From positions 27,422,001 to 27,486,000 of the forward strand of contig JAFFJZ010000002.1 of assembly GCA_018340375.1 (NCBI GenBank): a DNA stretch of 64,000 bases, written 5' to 3'. The translations under genes and the position numbers were made by a program. Source of the DNA: Gonatopus flavifemur (taxonomy: Eukaryota > Arthropoda > Insecta > Hymenoptera > Dryinidae). The notes under the pieces were generated by a model. It made no database searches. It was not told the DNA's origin and saw only the letters and a list, made by a program, of their open reading frames with translations. Positions 22,227 through 31,460 of this stretch are shown here, in pieces. Every line of letters begins with the position of its first letter. Position 1 is the first letter of the stretch.

Positions 22227-23865
22227 CAACAATCATGAACATGTGCATGAAATTTGAAGAACTGGTGGTTGGATTTTCCGTAATACTGTACATTATTTTT
22301 TATTTACGTGAGTGGAAATTGCTTCCATTAGTTGGATTGAAAATTCAATCACAAATTTATAACAGTTTGTGGTTTGAAAAAATTCCATGAGATTCATGAA
22401 AACTAATACATCAGCTAGTTGAAATTCATCCAAACTTATTCTTCTCATTCTTTCTGGAAATGAAAGTTTTGTTTGAATTCATTGCACTCTTTAAGGGGCT
22501 ACACCTATTTGAACGGTCTCGAAAAAGCCTTCTTTGAGGAATTTTTTCCGTTGTGATAAAATAAATCAATGGAAATAAAATTTTGCAGATTTATTATACA
22601 TATATTGCAGTATACAAAATATTTTTTTTTTCAATTCCATTCTCCAAAATGGGGGATTTACAAATACTTTAAAAGAACGTGTTTTTTTTTGGAGTGTTCT
22701 GCGGCAGGACAAATAACTCTTTCAATTTTCATTCAATCGACTTGAAATTTCAACTGTAGCTTCTTGGATAGATTTTACAGAGAAGTCCACACGATTTTTG
22801 AGATTCATGGATGATTACGTGTTTTATAAACGGTTAAAGATCGGGTTTTTTGGTGAAAAAACAAGTTATTTGTATTAAATTCATAAGGATTCATTATATG
22901 CATTCATTTAGAAGACGTATTCATCCCTTGTTTGCAGTAATTCCATACTCAATTTCATCACGACTTTTTCTGTGTGTAAATATACCACAATGAAATCACA
23001 GAATAATTCGCCTAAAGTAAATCGAAACACGTCTTAAGAAATTGTAGAAATGTCGATGTTTTTCTACAGTCAATCGTAAGACGTGAGATATTATGTTTTC
23101 ATAGTACTTAGTCTGAATTTGCGGAGTCAATTTCAATTAAATCATAAATGTATGTGTTTTATTTGAAGTTCAGAAGTTACTCTCACATTAATTCTCAATT
23201 TACGAGCACGAAGAGCGACATGTTTCAATGTTAAAGTGCGTCATAGCAATTCGAGTCTGAAATAATTGATTGACTCTTTACTCCCGGTACCAATATTCCA
23301 ATAAAATACCTCGCACTGTTTCTCAACTCATATTGAATGTAAACAGACAGTTCTTCACAAAATAAACATTTTTTCGGGAATGCATATTTGCTTCTTTACG
23401 AGCTGTTTGAGATCAACTTTTCCGTACAAATTCTGTCCCTTTTGGGATAAATAATCGAATTCATTGATATTTTCCCACGGTGAATTCGCCGTTGAAAGAA
23501 ATACAATGACTCTTTAAAGATCCCTCGGAACACCAGCGGTCGTGTTTACTCGTATATTTTCTTCATTTACATTGAATTTATTAACTCTCTCTTTGATTCT
23601 TCTCAAAGTTTCCGAAGAAACTCGTTCAAATCGAACATTTAATCATCGTCTCTGTCTTTCTCTGACCTTCCATCATAAGAACGCGAAAGAATATTTATAA
23701 ATTTAATAATTAAGATATTGCATGTGAACTCTACAAAGGTGTGAATTTTCTTCCATTTTCTTCGCGTGGTCACATATCATTATCTTCGTTGTAACCTGAT
23801 TCAGAATCTAGCATGAACTGTTTCGAAAAAAATTTCAATCCTTTGTGAACTTGTGCTCTTCGTTT
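22227..23865. other. No gene seen; AT-rich DNA
   Basis: No repeat boundary or open frame of note. The phrase CTTTAAGGGGCTACACC near 22490 resembles the TTAAGGGG end of TTAA-targeting elements, but a partner end was not found. Confidence 0.4.
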
Positions 23866-24165
23866 CTAAAGATAGCGAGTATAGTAATGTCTCTCATTAT
23901 TATCATCCTTTATCGGAACCAAAGTCATGAAAATTTTATTACAAGCAATAGTCATCACTAGCATTGTTCCGGTGGCAGATAACCGATGCCCGCCATCAAG
24001 CGACCTCGTTAAACATTTTATCATGATTCTGTCAAAATCTCTTTCTCTGAGAGACTGAATTTCATACACCGGATAACGATGATACGATGATATTGATACG
24101 TTCAATTTTGTGGCAGCAATGCTCTCCCACTGGATATCATTTACCAAAACACTCAAAATATCCTC
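23866..24165 (-). CDS. Candidate terminal coding exon (100 codons), unknown product
   Basis: On the minus strand a good acceptor (AATCCTTTCAG) sits directly before GAGGATATTTTGAGTG. The frame is then open for 99 codons to TAG. It starts EDILSVLVNDIQWESIAATK and includes SSYHRYPVYEIQSLRERDFD and a hydrophobic stretch, TGTMLVMTIACNKIFMTL. In the same frame a stop lies just upstream of the acceptor, so only a spliced start fits. The arrangement (SYxxYPVYE, basic stretch, late hydrophobic segment) vaguely recalls the end of insect odorant receptors. That is speculative; the product is unknown. Confidence 0.4.
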   Translation of the reverse strand, partial: EDILSVLVNDIQWESIAATKLNVSISSYHRYPVYEIQSLRERDFDRIMIKCLTRSLDGGHRLSATGTMLVMTIACNKIFMTLVPIKDDNNERHYYTRYL

Positions 24166-24609
24166 CTGAAAGGATTCCGTGTGAAGTAAATCACTCTTTC
24201 ATTTATTCAAAATAATTACGTAGGTAATTGGTTTTCAGGAATTGGAAGTATTTATTCAGAATTTGAGAAGAAGATGCAAACATTTCGGAGAGTCGACCTC
24301 TGAAATTATTAGGAGAAAAGACAAAATATCTATGAAAAAAAAAATTGATAAATCCTTGGAATTACAATCAGAGATGAAATGGATTGAAAATGAAAGAATA
24401 AACTCGGAATGGGTGTGAAATAAAAGGAATGAAAGAGGAGATACCCAGATCGATTCCTGACGGATGTATAGGTTTTATTGAATCTTACATAGAGACGAAT
24501 TATATATTTATAGATGCAGATATATATGAAAAGTTGGCATGATTACATATATTCAATCTGTACTGCATATAATTACCTTCAAACTTCGAGGTAATATAAC
24601 GCGTGCACC
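24166..24609. other. No gene seen
   Basis: AT-rich. If 23866-24165 is real, this would be its upstream intron on the minus strand; no further exon was recognised. Confidence 0.4.
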
Positions 24610-24858
24610 GATGAGGGGAGAGTTTATTTGTATTTCATAAATCTTGTTTTGGATACGGCAAAATAAATATTTATTATACACAAACATGGCTCATTAGCCC
24701 GAGATAAAGTTTATGAACACCTCAGGAACGTCATAAGAGGTTTTTTAACAGTTAATAAACTTCATTCACAGATAATGAGCCGAACTTATGTGGAAAGAAT
24801 ATTTATTTCGCCGTATCCAAAACAAGCTTTATTAAATACAACTAAATTCTCCTCTTAG
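24610..24858. mobile_element. Palindromic MITE, GATGAGGGGAGAG ends
   Basis: The left arm GAGGGGAGAGTTTATTTGTA, then TTGTTTTGGATACGGC, is inverse to GCCGTATCCAAAACAAGC, then AATTCTCCTC. Inner arms continue with GGCTCATTA against TAATGAGCC. Arms are about 110 bases with scattered mismatches. No TSD identified. Confidence 0.75.
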
Positions 24859-24920
24859 GGTGGCTATTCATTCTCAGGTTAATTATCAATAGCTGTCACC
24901 ATGAAGTTTAATTCACAATC

Positions 24921-25198
24921 CTCAGAGAAGAAGCTTTGTTTATTAGAATTGTTTTTATGAAGACTAGCTTTTCCTATGTAAAATATATTTCTAGCTTAAA
25001 AATATATTTTTGGAAGGATAAAAATACATATCGAAATGAATAAATATAAATATTTTATAAATATTGATTAAAAAACATTTATATTTACTTTCATTCTTTA
25101 TTTCATATTTTATATAAACATTTCTCATATAACTTTATATTTATATTTCTTTTTATTTTTTATATATTTTTTTAGCTTTTTCTCTGTGTGAATTATAT
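24921..25198. mobile_element. Probable CAC-type element with ATAAATATTTAT interior
   Basis: The right end GCTTTTTCTCTGTG is inverse to CTCAGAGAAGAAGC at the left. The interior is nearly pure A/T, made of ATAAATATTTTATAAATATT-like words in both orientations. Flanking dinucleotides (TC and TG) do not match, so the boundaries are less sure than in other members. Confidence 0.45.
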
Positions 25199-26078
25199 TT
25201 ACGCATCTCTGCCATGCACGAAATTTTAATCTCCCAACATATATGATGCTTTCGGATGTATGAACATCTGAACAATAACAAATACAACTATTGAGAACGC
25301 TGCGCGTTTAGTTAAAATCCAGTTCCATCCAACGCATTCGCAGCGAATTAAGGAATTCATTTATCAACTCGATATGAAACTATGGAAGAATTCAAATATT
25401 TTTCCCCCAATTTTCGAATGCATGTGAGTATAGTGAATCTTCACGGCACTCCTCAGAGCAAAGTACATTTTTTCAATCCGTCAAATGAAGAAGAGAACAA
25501 GGAATTCGAGAGAAAAAATTCTATTCACGAAATCCTGTACAAAATATCTCCATCTCTTCAATTTGAAATAAAATTCATACAAAAAGCATGGAAATTCGGA
25601 ACCCGTCGGTACTTTGTTCGAAGCATTATATCGTACCTCATTGTACAATGAACTGGTATTCCCTGGGATACGGTTGTGAACAAAAAAAATCAAAAGCTAT
25701 TAGCACACGAAGAATATTGGTCTCTCTCTCTTATGAACCACAGATGATGATTTTTCCTCTCACAGTCGGCGAGTAAAAAATGCAATTTCGGTATTCTATA
25801 CGTCTTTTATAATGGAAAGACAAAATTTTGTGTCATTCATGGTGGTTTCATACATTTATCGATATTATTGTGTCGATATGAAACAGAATATTACAACGAT
25901 GTTTGATATATCACTTTGATGAAGTCGTTTGTCTGCGGCGTGTTGAAGAGGAATATTATCATGAGATTCAAACATTCTCTTATAATTTACACGTGTGGAG
26001 TTCAAAATTTTCACAGAAACTAAGCAGTTAGGCCAGATGTGATGAATTCCATAAGCCCTGCTGTTATTCTTTGAATAT
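25199..26078. other. No gene supported
   Basis: Short open frames on both strands (25382-25776) overlap each other and show no domain. No repeat boundary seen. Confidence 0.4.
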
Positions 26079-26080
26079 CA

Positions 26081-26337
26081 CGCCGAGAGAAGAGTTGTAA
26101 AATTTACATCTTGTGAAGTCAATATTCGTAAAATCAAATATATATGAACAAATAATTCAAGCTACCACAATTTGAGTTAATTTTACAGCGGGGAATGTGA
26201 GATTTACATCAGCTGTAGTATATATCACATTTGCTGTTGTAAAATTAACTCAAATTGTGGTAGCTTGAACTATTTTTGAAATCGTCCGAATATTGACTTT
26301 GCAAGTGGTGAATTTTACAACTTCTTTTTTCTCAGTG
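26081..26337. mobile_element. MITE, CACTGAG end, 2-bp TSD CA
   Basis: The right end CTTCTTTTTTCTCAGTG is inverse to the left CGCCGAGAGAAGAGTTG, flanked by CA (26079-26080 and 26338-26339). The arms share GTTGTAAAATTTACA and GTCAATATTCG. A second, inner palindrome pairs AGCTACCACAATTTGAGTTA with TAACTCAAATTGTGGTAGCT. Non-coding. Confidence 0.8.
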
Positions 26338-26386
26338 CACTCTCAAAAATATGATCTCCCGCGAAATTAACAAAATGGCTTAGAAT

Positions 26387-26965
26387 ATTTTTTAACCAAC
26401 TTCGTGACCAATCATGGACCAAGCCTGGCACAAGACCTGCCGAGACTTGTCTTGAACAATTCAATAAACTTGGCCCAGGCTTGGGAATGATACACGGAAA
26501 AAAAAAATTAGTTGAAATAACTATTTAACTTGTAAGCGCATATGGGCCCACTTTTTTTCGTTAGAATAACAAATTAATCAATTGATTTGACCAATTTTAA
26601 ATGATTTACTAACAAAATCAGTTAAATTAACGAAAAAAATTGTTATTCTAACGAAAAAAAGTGGGCCCATATGCGCTTACAAGTTAAATAGTTATTTCAA
26701 CTAATCTTTTTTTTCCGTGTAAGATCAGGACAAGCTTGTGTCAATGATTCGTTCCAGCCTAGTCCAAATGATTCGCCAAGCATCAATCAATGCTTCTTTT
26801 ATCACAGATATGGATGAGAAGAGTAATTTGATCCATATTTCAGCTCAAAGTTTTCCCTCGGAATACCGTACGTGAACCATCTTAAAACGATATATTCAAT
26901 GTGCCAAGACTGGGACGAGCTTGGGTTTTTCCCAGTCTTGTTGATCCCTGCATGGAAAAGACATC
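26387..26965. mobile_element. Motif-array region rich in AAGCTTGGGCCAAG-like words
   Basis: Words such as ACCAAGCCTGGCACAAGACC, ACTTGGCCCAGGCTTGGG, GGACAAGCTTGTG and CCAAGACTGGGACGAGCTTG repeat in both orientations. A right end of the type TTGATCCCTGCATGG lies near 26945-26955, matching the CCCATGCAGG start of the element at 43014. A CAC-type MITE (26493-26719) is nested inside. The left end could not be fixed. Confidence 0.5.
26493..26719. mobile_element. MITE, CACGGAAAAAA ends, 2-bp TSD TA
   Basis: It begins CACGGAAAAAAAAAATTAGT and ends with the inverse, flanked by TA (26491-26492 and 26720-26721). The arms (about 80 bases) are almost identical: AACTTGTAAGCGCATATGGG against CCCATATGCGCTTACAAGTT. 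The centre repeats TTAATCAATTGATTT and CAGTTAAATTAACG. It lies inside the AAGCTTGGG-rich region. The near-identity of the arms suggests recent insertion. Confidence 0.88.
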
Positions 26966-27441
26966 TTGAAATCCTGTAGAGAGTTCTTCAAGATCAGTTG
27001 ATTTCCGTGTATGATCACATTCAAAAGTAGCCTATTATCATTGAGTCAAGTTTCATTCTTATTTAGATCAAATATATCTATCTCAGTGTGTGAAACTGGA
27101 GTGTAGGGCCAATCATGGGAAGGAGATTGGACTGGTCTTGGCCCGATAGTTATGCACAAGTCTTTATCCATTGTGAACTCGGAATTCGGTCACTAATTGA
27201 AAACACTGTGCCACTTATGTGGACAACATCAGCTTAAATAATCATCTCAACGAAAGCTTAATTTTTACGCTTGTGCCAAGCTTGTACCAAGCTCAATGGC
27301 CATGCCAAAAATACGAACAAATGTCCCATGTCTAACTATCTATTGGTCCAATTATTTTTAACGGAGGTTTGTTCCTGATACACGTGCCAATCCTGGGACA
27401 AGCTTGGGTTTTTTTTCCGGTCCTGTCAATACCTGCATGGG
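26966..27441. mobile_element. Second AAGCTTGGGACAAG-motif segment ending CCTGCATGGG
   Basis: The right end GTCAATACCTGCATGGG (to 27441) is the inverse of a CCCATGCAGG terminus. The interior repeats GGACTGGTCTTGGCCCG, TGTGCCAAGCTTGTACC and CCAATCCTGGGACAAGC. A left end and TSD were not found, so this may be a truncated copy or one half of a larger element together with 26387-26965. Confidence 0.45.
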
Positions 27442-27445
27442 CTCT

Positions 27446-27688
27446 TATTTCATTTTTAGGTTGATTTTGTCCTGATTGTTGAATAATGCGGATAAAAACA
27501 GTACTTTTTCATGATTTTAGAATTTCTGAGTCTGAGTTTCTCCTCCAGCCAATAAAAATGATTGAGGAAAAATTCAGACTAGAATCTTGAAGGAGTACTG
27601 TTTTGTCCGCATTGTTCAACAATCTGGACAAAATCAGTCTAAAAACAAAATATGAGGACAAAAACCGTCCAAATTTTTCGACTCGAGG
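27446..27688. mobile_element. Palindromic MITE with TTTGTCCGCA motif, copy 3
   Basis: It matches 20791-21057 closely: GTTGATTTTGTCCTGATTGT, then a loop rich in TCTCCTCC, then TTTTGTCCGCATTGTTCAAC, then CCGTCCAAATTTTTCGACTC. The left terminal 30 bases are missing; it starts right after the CCTGCATGGG end. It lies about 180 bases upstream of the immunoglobulin exon. Confidence 0.75.
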
Positions 27689-27869
27689 AAATATTCGAAC
27701 GTCTTTGAAGGTTCGATTATTGTAAAATCATAACTATGGTTGGATAAAAAGAGAATTGATGTTGGAACGATTCATATTGCAATGAAATGATAATCGAAAT
27801 TTGCTTTTCATTAATGATACGTGAAATTATTTCATATATTCGCAACGTATATTTTTGTTTTGTCGATAG

Positions 27870-28087
27870 AAAGTCATCCGAAGCAGCATCAGCAAACGGC
27901 ATTAGGTTCTTCCGGTAACAACGTCTTCGCAGTCACCAGTGCCCCTATAAATGCGGAGACGCAACCAAATGGATCGGAGAATAAAATTGAAGACATTCCT
28001 TTTGAAGGACCATTACGCGAGGTACTAGCGCAGAAAGGTGGCACTGCATCACTGCCTTGCAAGATATCCGACCCAGGTGCTGGTACG
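27870..28087 (+). CDS. Internal exon of an immunoglobulin-domain cell-surface protein (Dpr / zig-8-like)
   Basis: A pyrimidine-rich acceptor (TTTTTGTTTTGTCGATAG) ends at 27869 and a consensus donor, ACG|GTGAGTG, starts at 28088. Between them 218 bases stay open. The first two bases complete a codon and the exon ends in phase 0. The N-terminal part is low-complexity and polar (SHPKQHQQTA, ETQPNGSENK). The last part, EVLAQKGGTASLPCKIS then DPGAGT, is the first strand and first cysteine of an Ig domain, cut where Dpr-family genes continue with VSW. Dpr proteins are neuronal surface receptors that bind DIP partners and typically have large introns. The upstream GTG (27821) is not a start. The Ig fold is strongly supported; the exact family is less certain. 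Confidence 0.75.
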
Positions 28088-28975
28088 GTGAGTGTGACTT
28101 TTTCTTCTATTTTGCCCTTACTACCTTGTACCTATAAATATAAAATTATATGCAGTACCCTACGATATGTGAAGGATATGCGCACACTTTACTGAAAAAA
28201 GGATTTTCGGGAGAGGTATATATGAATATATGGGTCCGGATACGAAAACGATCATCATAAATCTTTTAGCAATGGTATATTCGTATAGGTCTCATATACC
28301 AATAGAATGTATCAAGATATATACGTTCACATGAGCACACGAGGGTGGCAAGAAGAAATGGACAAAAGCGAATACGCGAATGCAGTGAAGATATACATGT
28401 ACATACGTTTACGCGGACATGTGTTGAACGACCTTAATTTCAACCTAACAAACGATCTCCCATTCTTCATCTTTTCATGAATGAAAATTTATTCATGGAT
28501 AATTCTATCACATCCGGTTGCGAAAAAATGGATTATTTTCTATAATCCTTGGGAACGTGATGGACTGAAGAGGATTATCATGATTTATTCAATCATTTTA
28601 ACATGATTTTCGTATCGTATCTTCAACTGATCGACAGCATTGCAAATTATTATTACGCCCTGTATCATTATCTGTGGATCATATTTTGCATGAATTATCT
28701 TCGGTATGAAACTAAATAGGTTATGCACTATTGTACGGTGAGCGTATTACATATAGAACATACTGTTATGTTAAGGCTTATAACCAGTAATTCCAAAACG
28801 GTGAACGACCCTGTCTACTTCAATTTTATACACATTATAACTCCTTTATCCTGTATTGTTTTCGGGAATATTTTCTGTTTGAAATATCAGTCATTCAGAA
28901 AACCCTATTTTTAGTCACTCTGATTTATTGAAAGTATTTATATCACATTTGAACAAAAATAAATGAGTTTTCCTG
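28088..28975 (+). other. Intron following the immunoglobulin exon
   Basis: It begins with GTGAGTGTGACTTTTTC. No downstream exon completing the domain (expected to start VSW, with a second cysteine about 60-70 residues on) could be found by reading the rest of the plus strand, so the intron probably runs on a long way, possibly past the window end. Confidence 0.55.
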
Positions 28976-28979
28976 AATA

Positions 28980-29815
28980 GATTTGTTAATGAATATTAGG
29001 GTCGCGCAAGAAAAACCCGAAAAGAATCCTTCCTGGAGATTAGCTTGGAAAAAAATTTGTTAAGGATTGCTCAAGATTTTGAGAAATTTTTTAAATAGTG
29101 CAAATTCATTATTTCTTATTTTTTAATTTTTTTTTCGTCCCGGTAGGATTTAGAGAAATAATTTTAACTCAGTTTCCTTAAGTTACAGTTTAAAATATCT
29201 ATTTTCCCAAAATTGATGAACAGTTTTTTTTTAATTCATTGCTCATGATGTTTTCGAGCACCCTTTAAAAATTCATATTAACATTCAATATGTATAATTA
29301 TTTCCAATCAGCACCCCAATGAACAAGCATATACCACGAGTGGAAGGAGAAATTCCATATAATCACAAGAATATAAATTTTCCTAATGAATACATGATAT
29401 TCAATTGAATCACTTAAAATTGAATTGAATTATTTTGAAAATGAAACTAATTAAATTAATTAAAATGTGATTTAATTAATTATTCAGATCAATCAGTTGA
29501 TTTCATAAATTTTATGAATTGTATTTTCTTCATAATTGTCGAGTCTTTGATCGAAAACATTAAAAGCAATAAATTTCAAAATGCCCATGAATTTTTATAG
29601 ACCTCGAGAATAAATATTTTAAGCCGTGATTTTAAGGACGTGATTATTCTCTCAGGAAATAAATTTCATCTCAAAGAGAAAAAAATTGAAAAATGAAAAA
29701 ACAGTGAATTTTGACTATTTTTAGAATTCATAAAAATCCTCAACGACTCTTAAAAAGTTTTTGCTCTCAGCTAATTTTGGGGAGGGATTTTTGGAACGTG
29801 AGAAACCAACATATA
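28980..29815 (+). mobile_element. Long-TIR repeat with GTCGCTCAA motif, copy B
   Basis: It matches the minus strand of 7739-8545: AAGTTACAGTTTAAAATATC, GATGTTTTCGAGCACCCTTT, AATTCATATTAACATTCAAT, CACAAGAATATAAATTTTCC and GAACGTGAGAAACCAACATA all have counterparts in order. The two ends are loosely inverse (GGGTCGCGCAAG against CTCAACGACTC). Diverged and non-coding. Confidence 0.7.
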
Positions 29816-30116
29816 CAATACAGAGGAAAAAAATCATCGCTTCTTTGTACTATCCTAATAAACATGTACGTTGAATAATTCCATAATCCTTGAACATATT
29901 CTTATCAACAACGTCATTGCGTTTCACAAATTTTCAGTTGATTTATGTGAACTGCAATCTTTTGAAATGTATCCTCAAATCTCTTTTCTCCCAATTTTAT
30001 TAACTCTCCACGAACAAAAAATATCAATGAGACTTGAATTGCACATGAGAAAATTGTTTACTCGAATATAATCTTATTAGACATTTCATTGGCTCAGACA
30101 AAATTTCACTCAATTT

Positions 30117-30787
30117 GAGAGGTCTTGCTGGTTAAGAATTTCAAGAAAGAATTTTTTTCTCCAACATTTTTTTCCATAGAAAAAATTGAGATATAGTTTT
30201 GAAAATTTTTAGATATGTTTATTAGACCTTAAATATGACCACACAAATTTTTTTCAGATCCAAACAAATTTTTCTTTCGTTAAAGTAATTTGAACAACAA
30301 AAAACATCAAAAGAACGACGGTGGAGGTGATTTGGGACGACCGGATGATCTGAAAAAAACCAAAAAAATGGCAAATTAGTTCTCGTTGAGGTAGCTATCG
30401 CCTGAACTAGGATCTTTTGGATTAGTTGAAAATCGTCCGATTCGCATCCGATTTCCAACCCTCAAAAATTGATTTTCTCGAAAAATGGCCACCATTTTGT
30501 TATTTTTCGATGAAAAAAATATCCTCATTCATGCAATAGGCACTTCAACAAGGAACAATTTGCCATTTTTCATCACTCCCACTGTCATTTTTTTGGTGTT
30601 TTTTTATTTGAATTAGTGTAGTGAAAAAAAAGTTTTCCTAATCTAAAAATTTTTTTTGTAATATTGATTGTTTAATAAACATACCTACAAATTTTCAAAA
30701 CGATATCTCAATGTTTTCCATGGGAAAAAAATGTTTGAAAATAAAATTTCTCTTAAAAATTTTAACCAAGGAAAACCCCTTCAGTGA
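30117..30787. mobile_element. Inverted-repeat element with ~100-base arms
   Basis: The left arm (GGTCTTGCTGGTTAAGAATT, then CATTTTTTTCCATAGAAAAA, then ATATGTTTATTAGACC) is inverse to 30663-30787 (TTTAATAAACATACC, then TTTTCCATGGGAAAAAAATG, then TTTAACCAAGGAAAACC). The middle has the short frames at 30222-30458 but no recognisable protein. TSD not identified. Confidence 0.6.
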
Positions 30788-30904
30788 ATTTTATTTGGAA
30801 TGAAGAAAAATTTCTTCGGATGGAATCAATTCTTTATCTGATCCAACCAAAACTCTAGTAGGTTCATATTCAAATATAAATTCAGCCGATTCAAACAAAG
30901 TCTA

Positions 30905-31157
30905 CACTGTGAAAAATTTTGATCGGAAACTTCCAAAGCAAAGTTTGGAAATCTTTTTTTCAAATATTTTTTAGTAGATTTACGAACAATTTTAGTGAAT
31001 TTTCAAACAATTTTAGCGATTTTCCAAATAAGGTTTGTCCGTTTACACAAATTGTTTGTCAATTTACTAAAATTATTTGTAAATCTACTAAAAAATATTT
31101 GAAAAAAAGATTTCCAAACTTTGCTTTGGAAGTTTCCTATCAAAATTTTTCACAGTG
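30905..31157. mobile_element. Motif-array MITE (CAAACAATTT), CACTGTG ends, TSD TA
   Basis: It begins CACTGTGAAAAATTTTGATC and ends with its inverse, flanked by TA (30903-30904 and 31158-31159). The arms (about 90 bases) are nearly identical: TTCCAAAGCAAAGTTTGGAA and ATATTTTTTAGTAGATTTAC. The centre repeats GAACAATTTTAG, CAAACAATTTTAG, CAAATAAGG and ACAAATTGTTTG in both orientations. The 99-codon open frame across it is a by-product. Confidence 0.9.
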
Positions 31158-31210
31158 TAGTCAATCAAAATATACAGTTTTTTTCGGTATGGATGTGTGT
31201 GGAGTGACTA

Positions 31211-31458
31211 CACTGTAAAAAATATACTTCCTAAACTGCCAAAGAAGTTTGGCAGTTTTTTACACAAACTTTTTTTGTAAATTACCAAACAAAAGTTTGT
31301 AAACATTCAAAAAATTTTGTGATTTCACGGAGATTTTTGAGAATTCACAAACTTTTGTTCGGCAATTTACAAAAAAGGTTCGGAAATTATTCTTCCAAAC
31401 CAAGTTTGTAAATTTCCAAGCATTTTTGTTTGGAATTCAACAAATTTTTTTTACAGCG
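31211..31458. mobile_element. Motif-array MITE (ACAAACTTTTTTGTAAATT), CACTGTA ends, TSD TA
   Basis: It begins CACTGTAAAAAATATACTTC and ends AATTTTTTTTACAGCG, flanked by TA (31209-31210 and 31459-31460). The interior is a chain of ACAAACTTTTTTTG, TTGTAAATTACCAAAC, AAAGTTTGTAAAC and CAAACTTTTGTTCGG. Same design and related motif as 30905-31157, only 53 bases away, but the termini and the longer sequence differ. Confidence 0.87.
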
Positions 31459-31460
31459 TA

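Noticed and set aside
27821..27869. Signal-peptide-like start (KLFHIFATYIFVLSIES) for the immunoglobulin exon
   Set aside because: The first codon is GTG, not ATG, and the stretch is the pyrimidine-rich tract of a good splice acceptor ending at 27869.
30919..31218. 99-codon frame with FSNNFSDFPNK-like repeats
   Set aside because: Translation of the CAAACAATTT motif MITE at 30905-31157.
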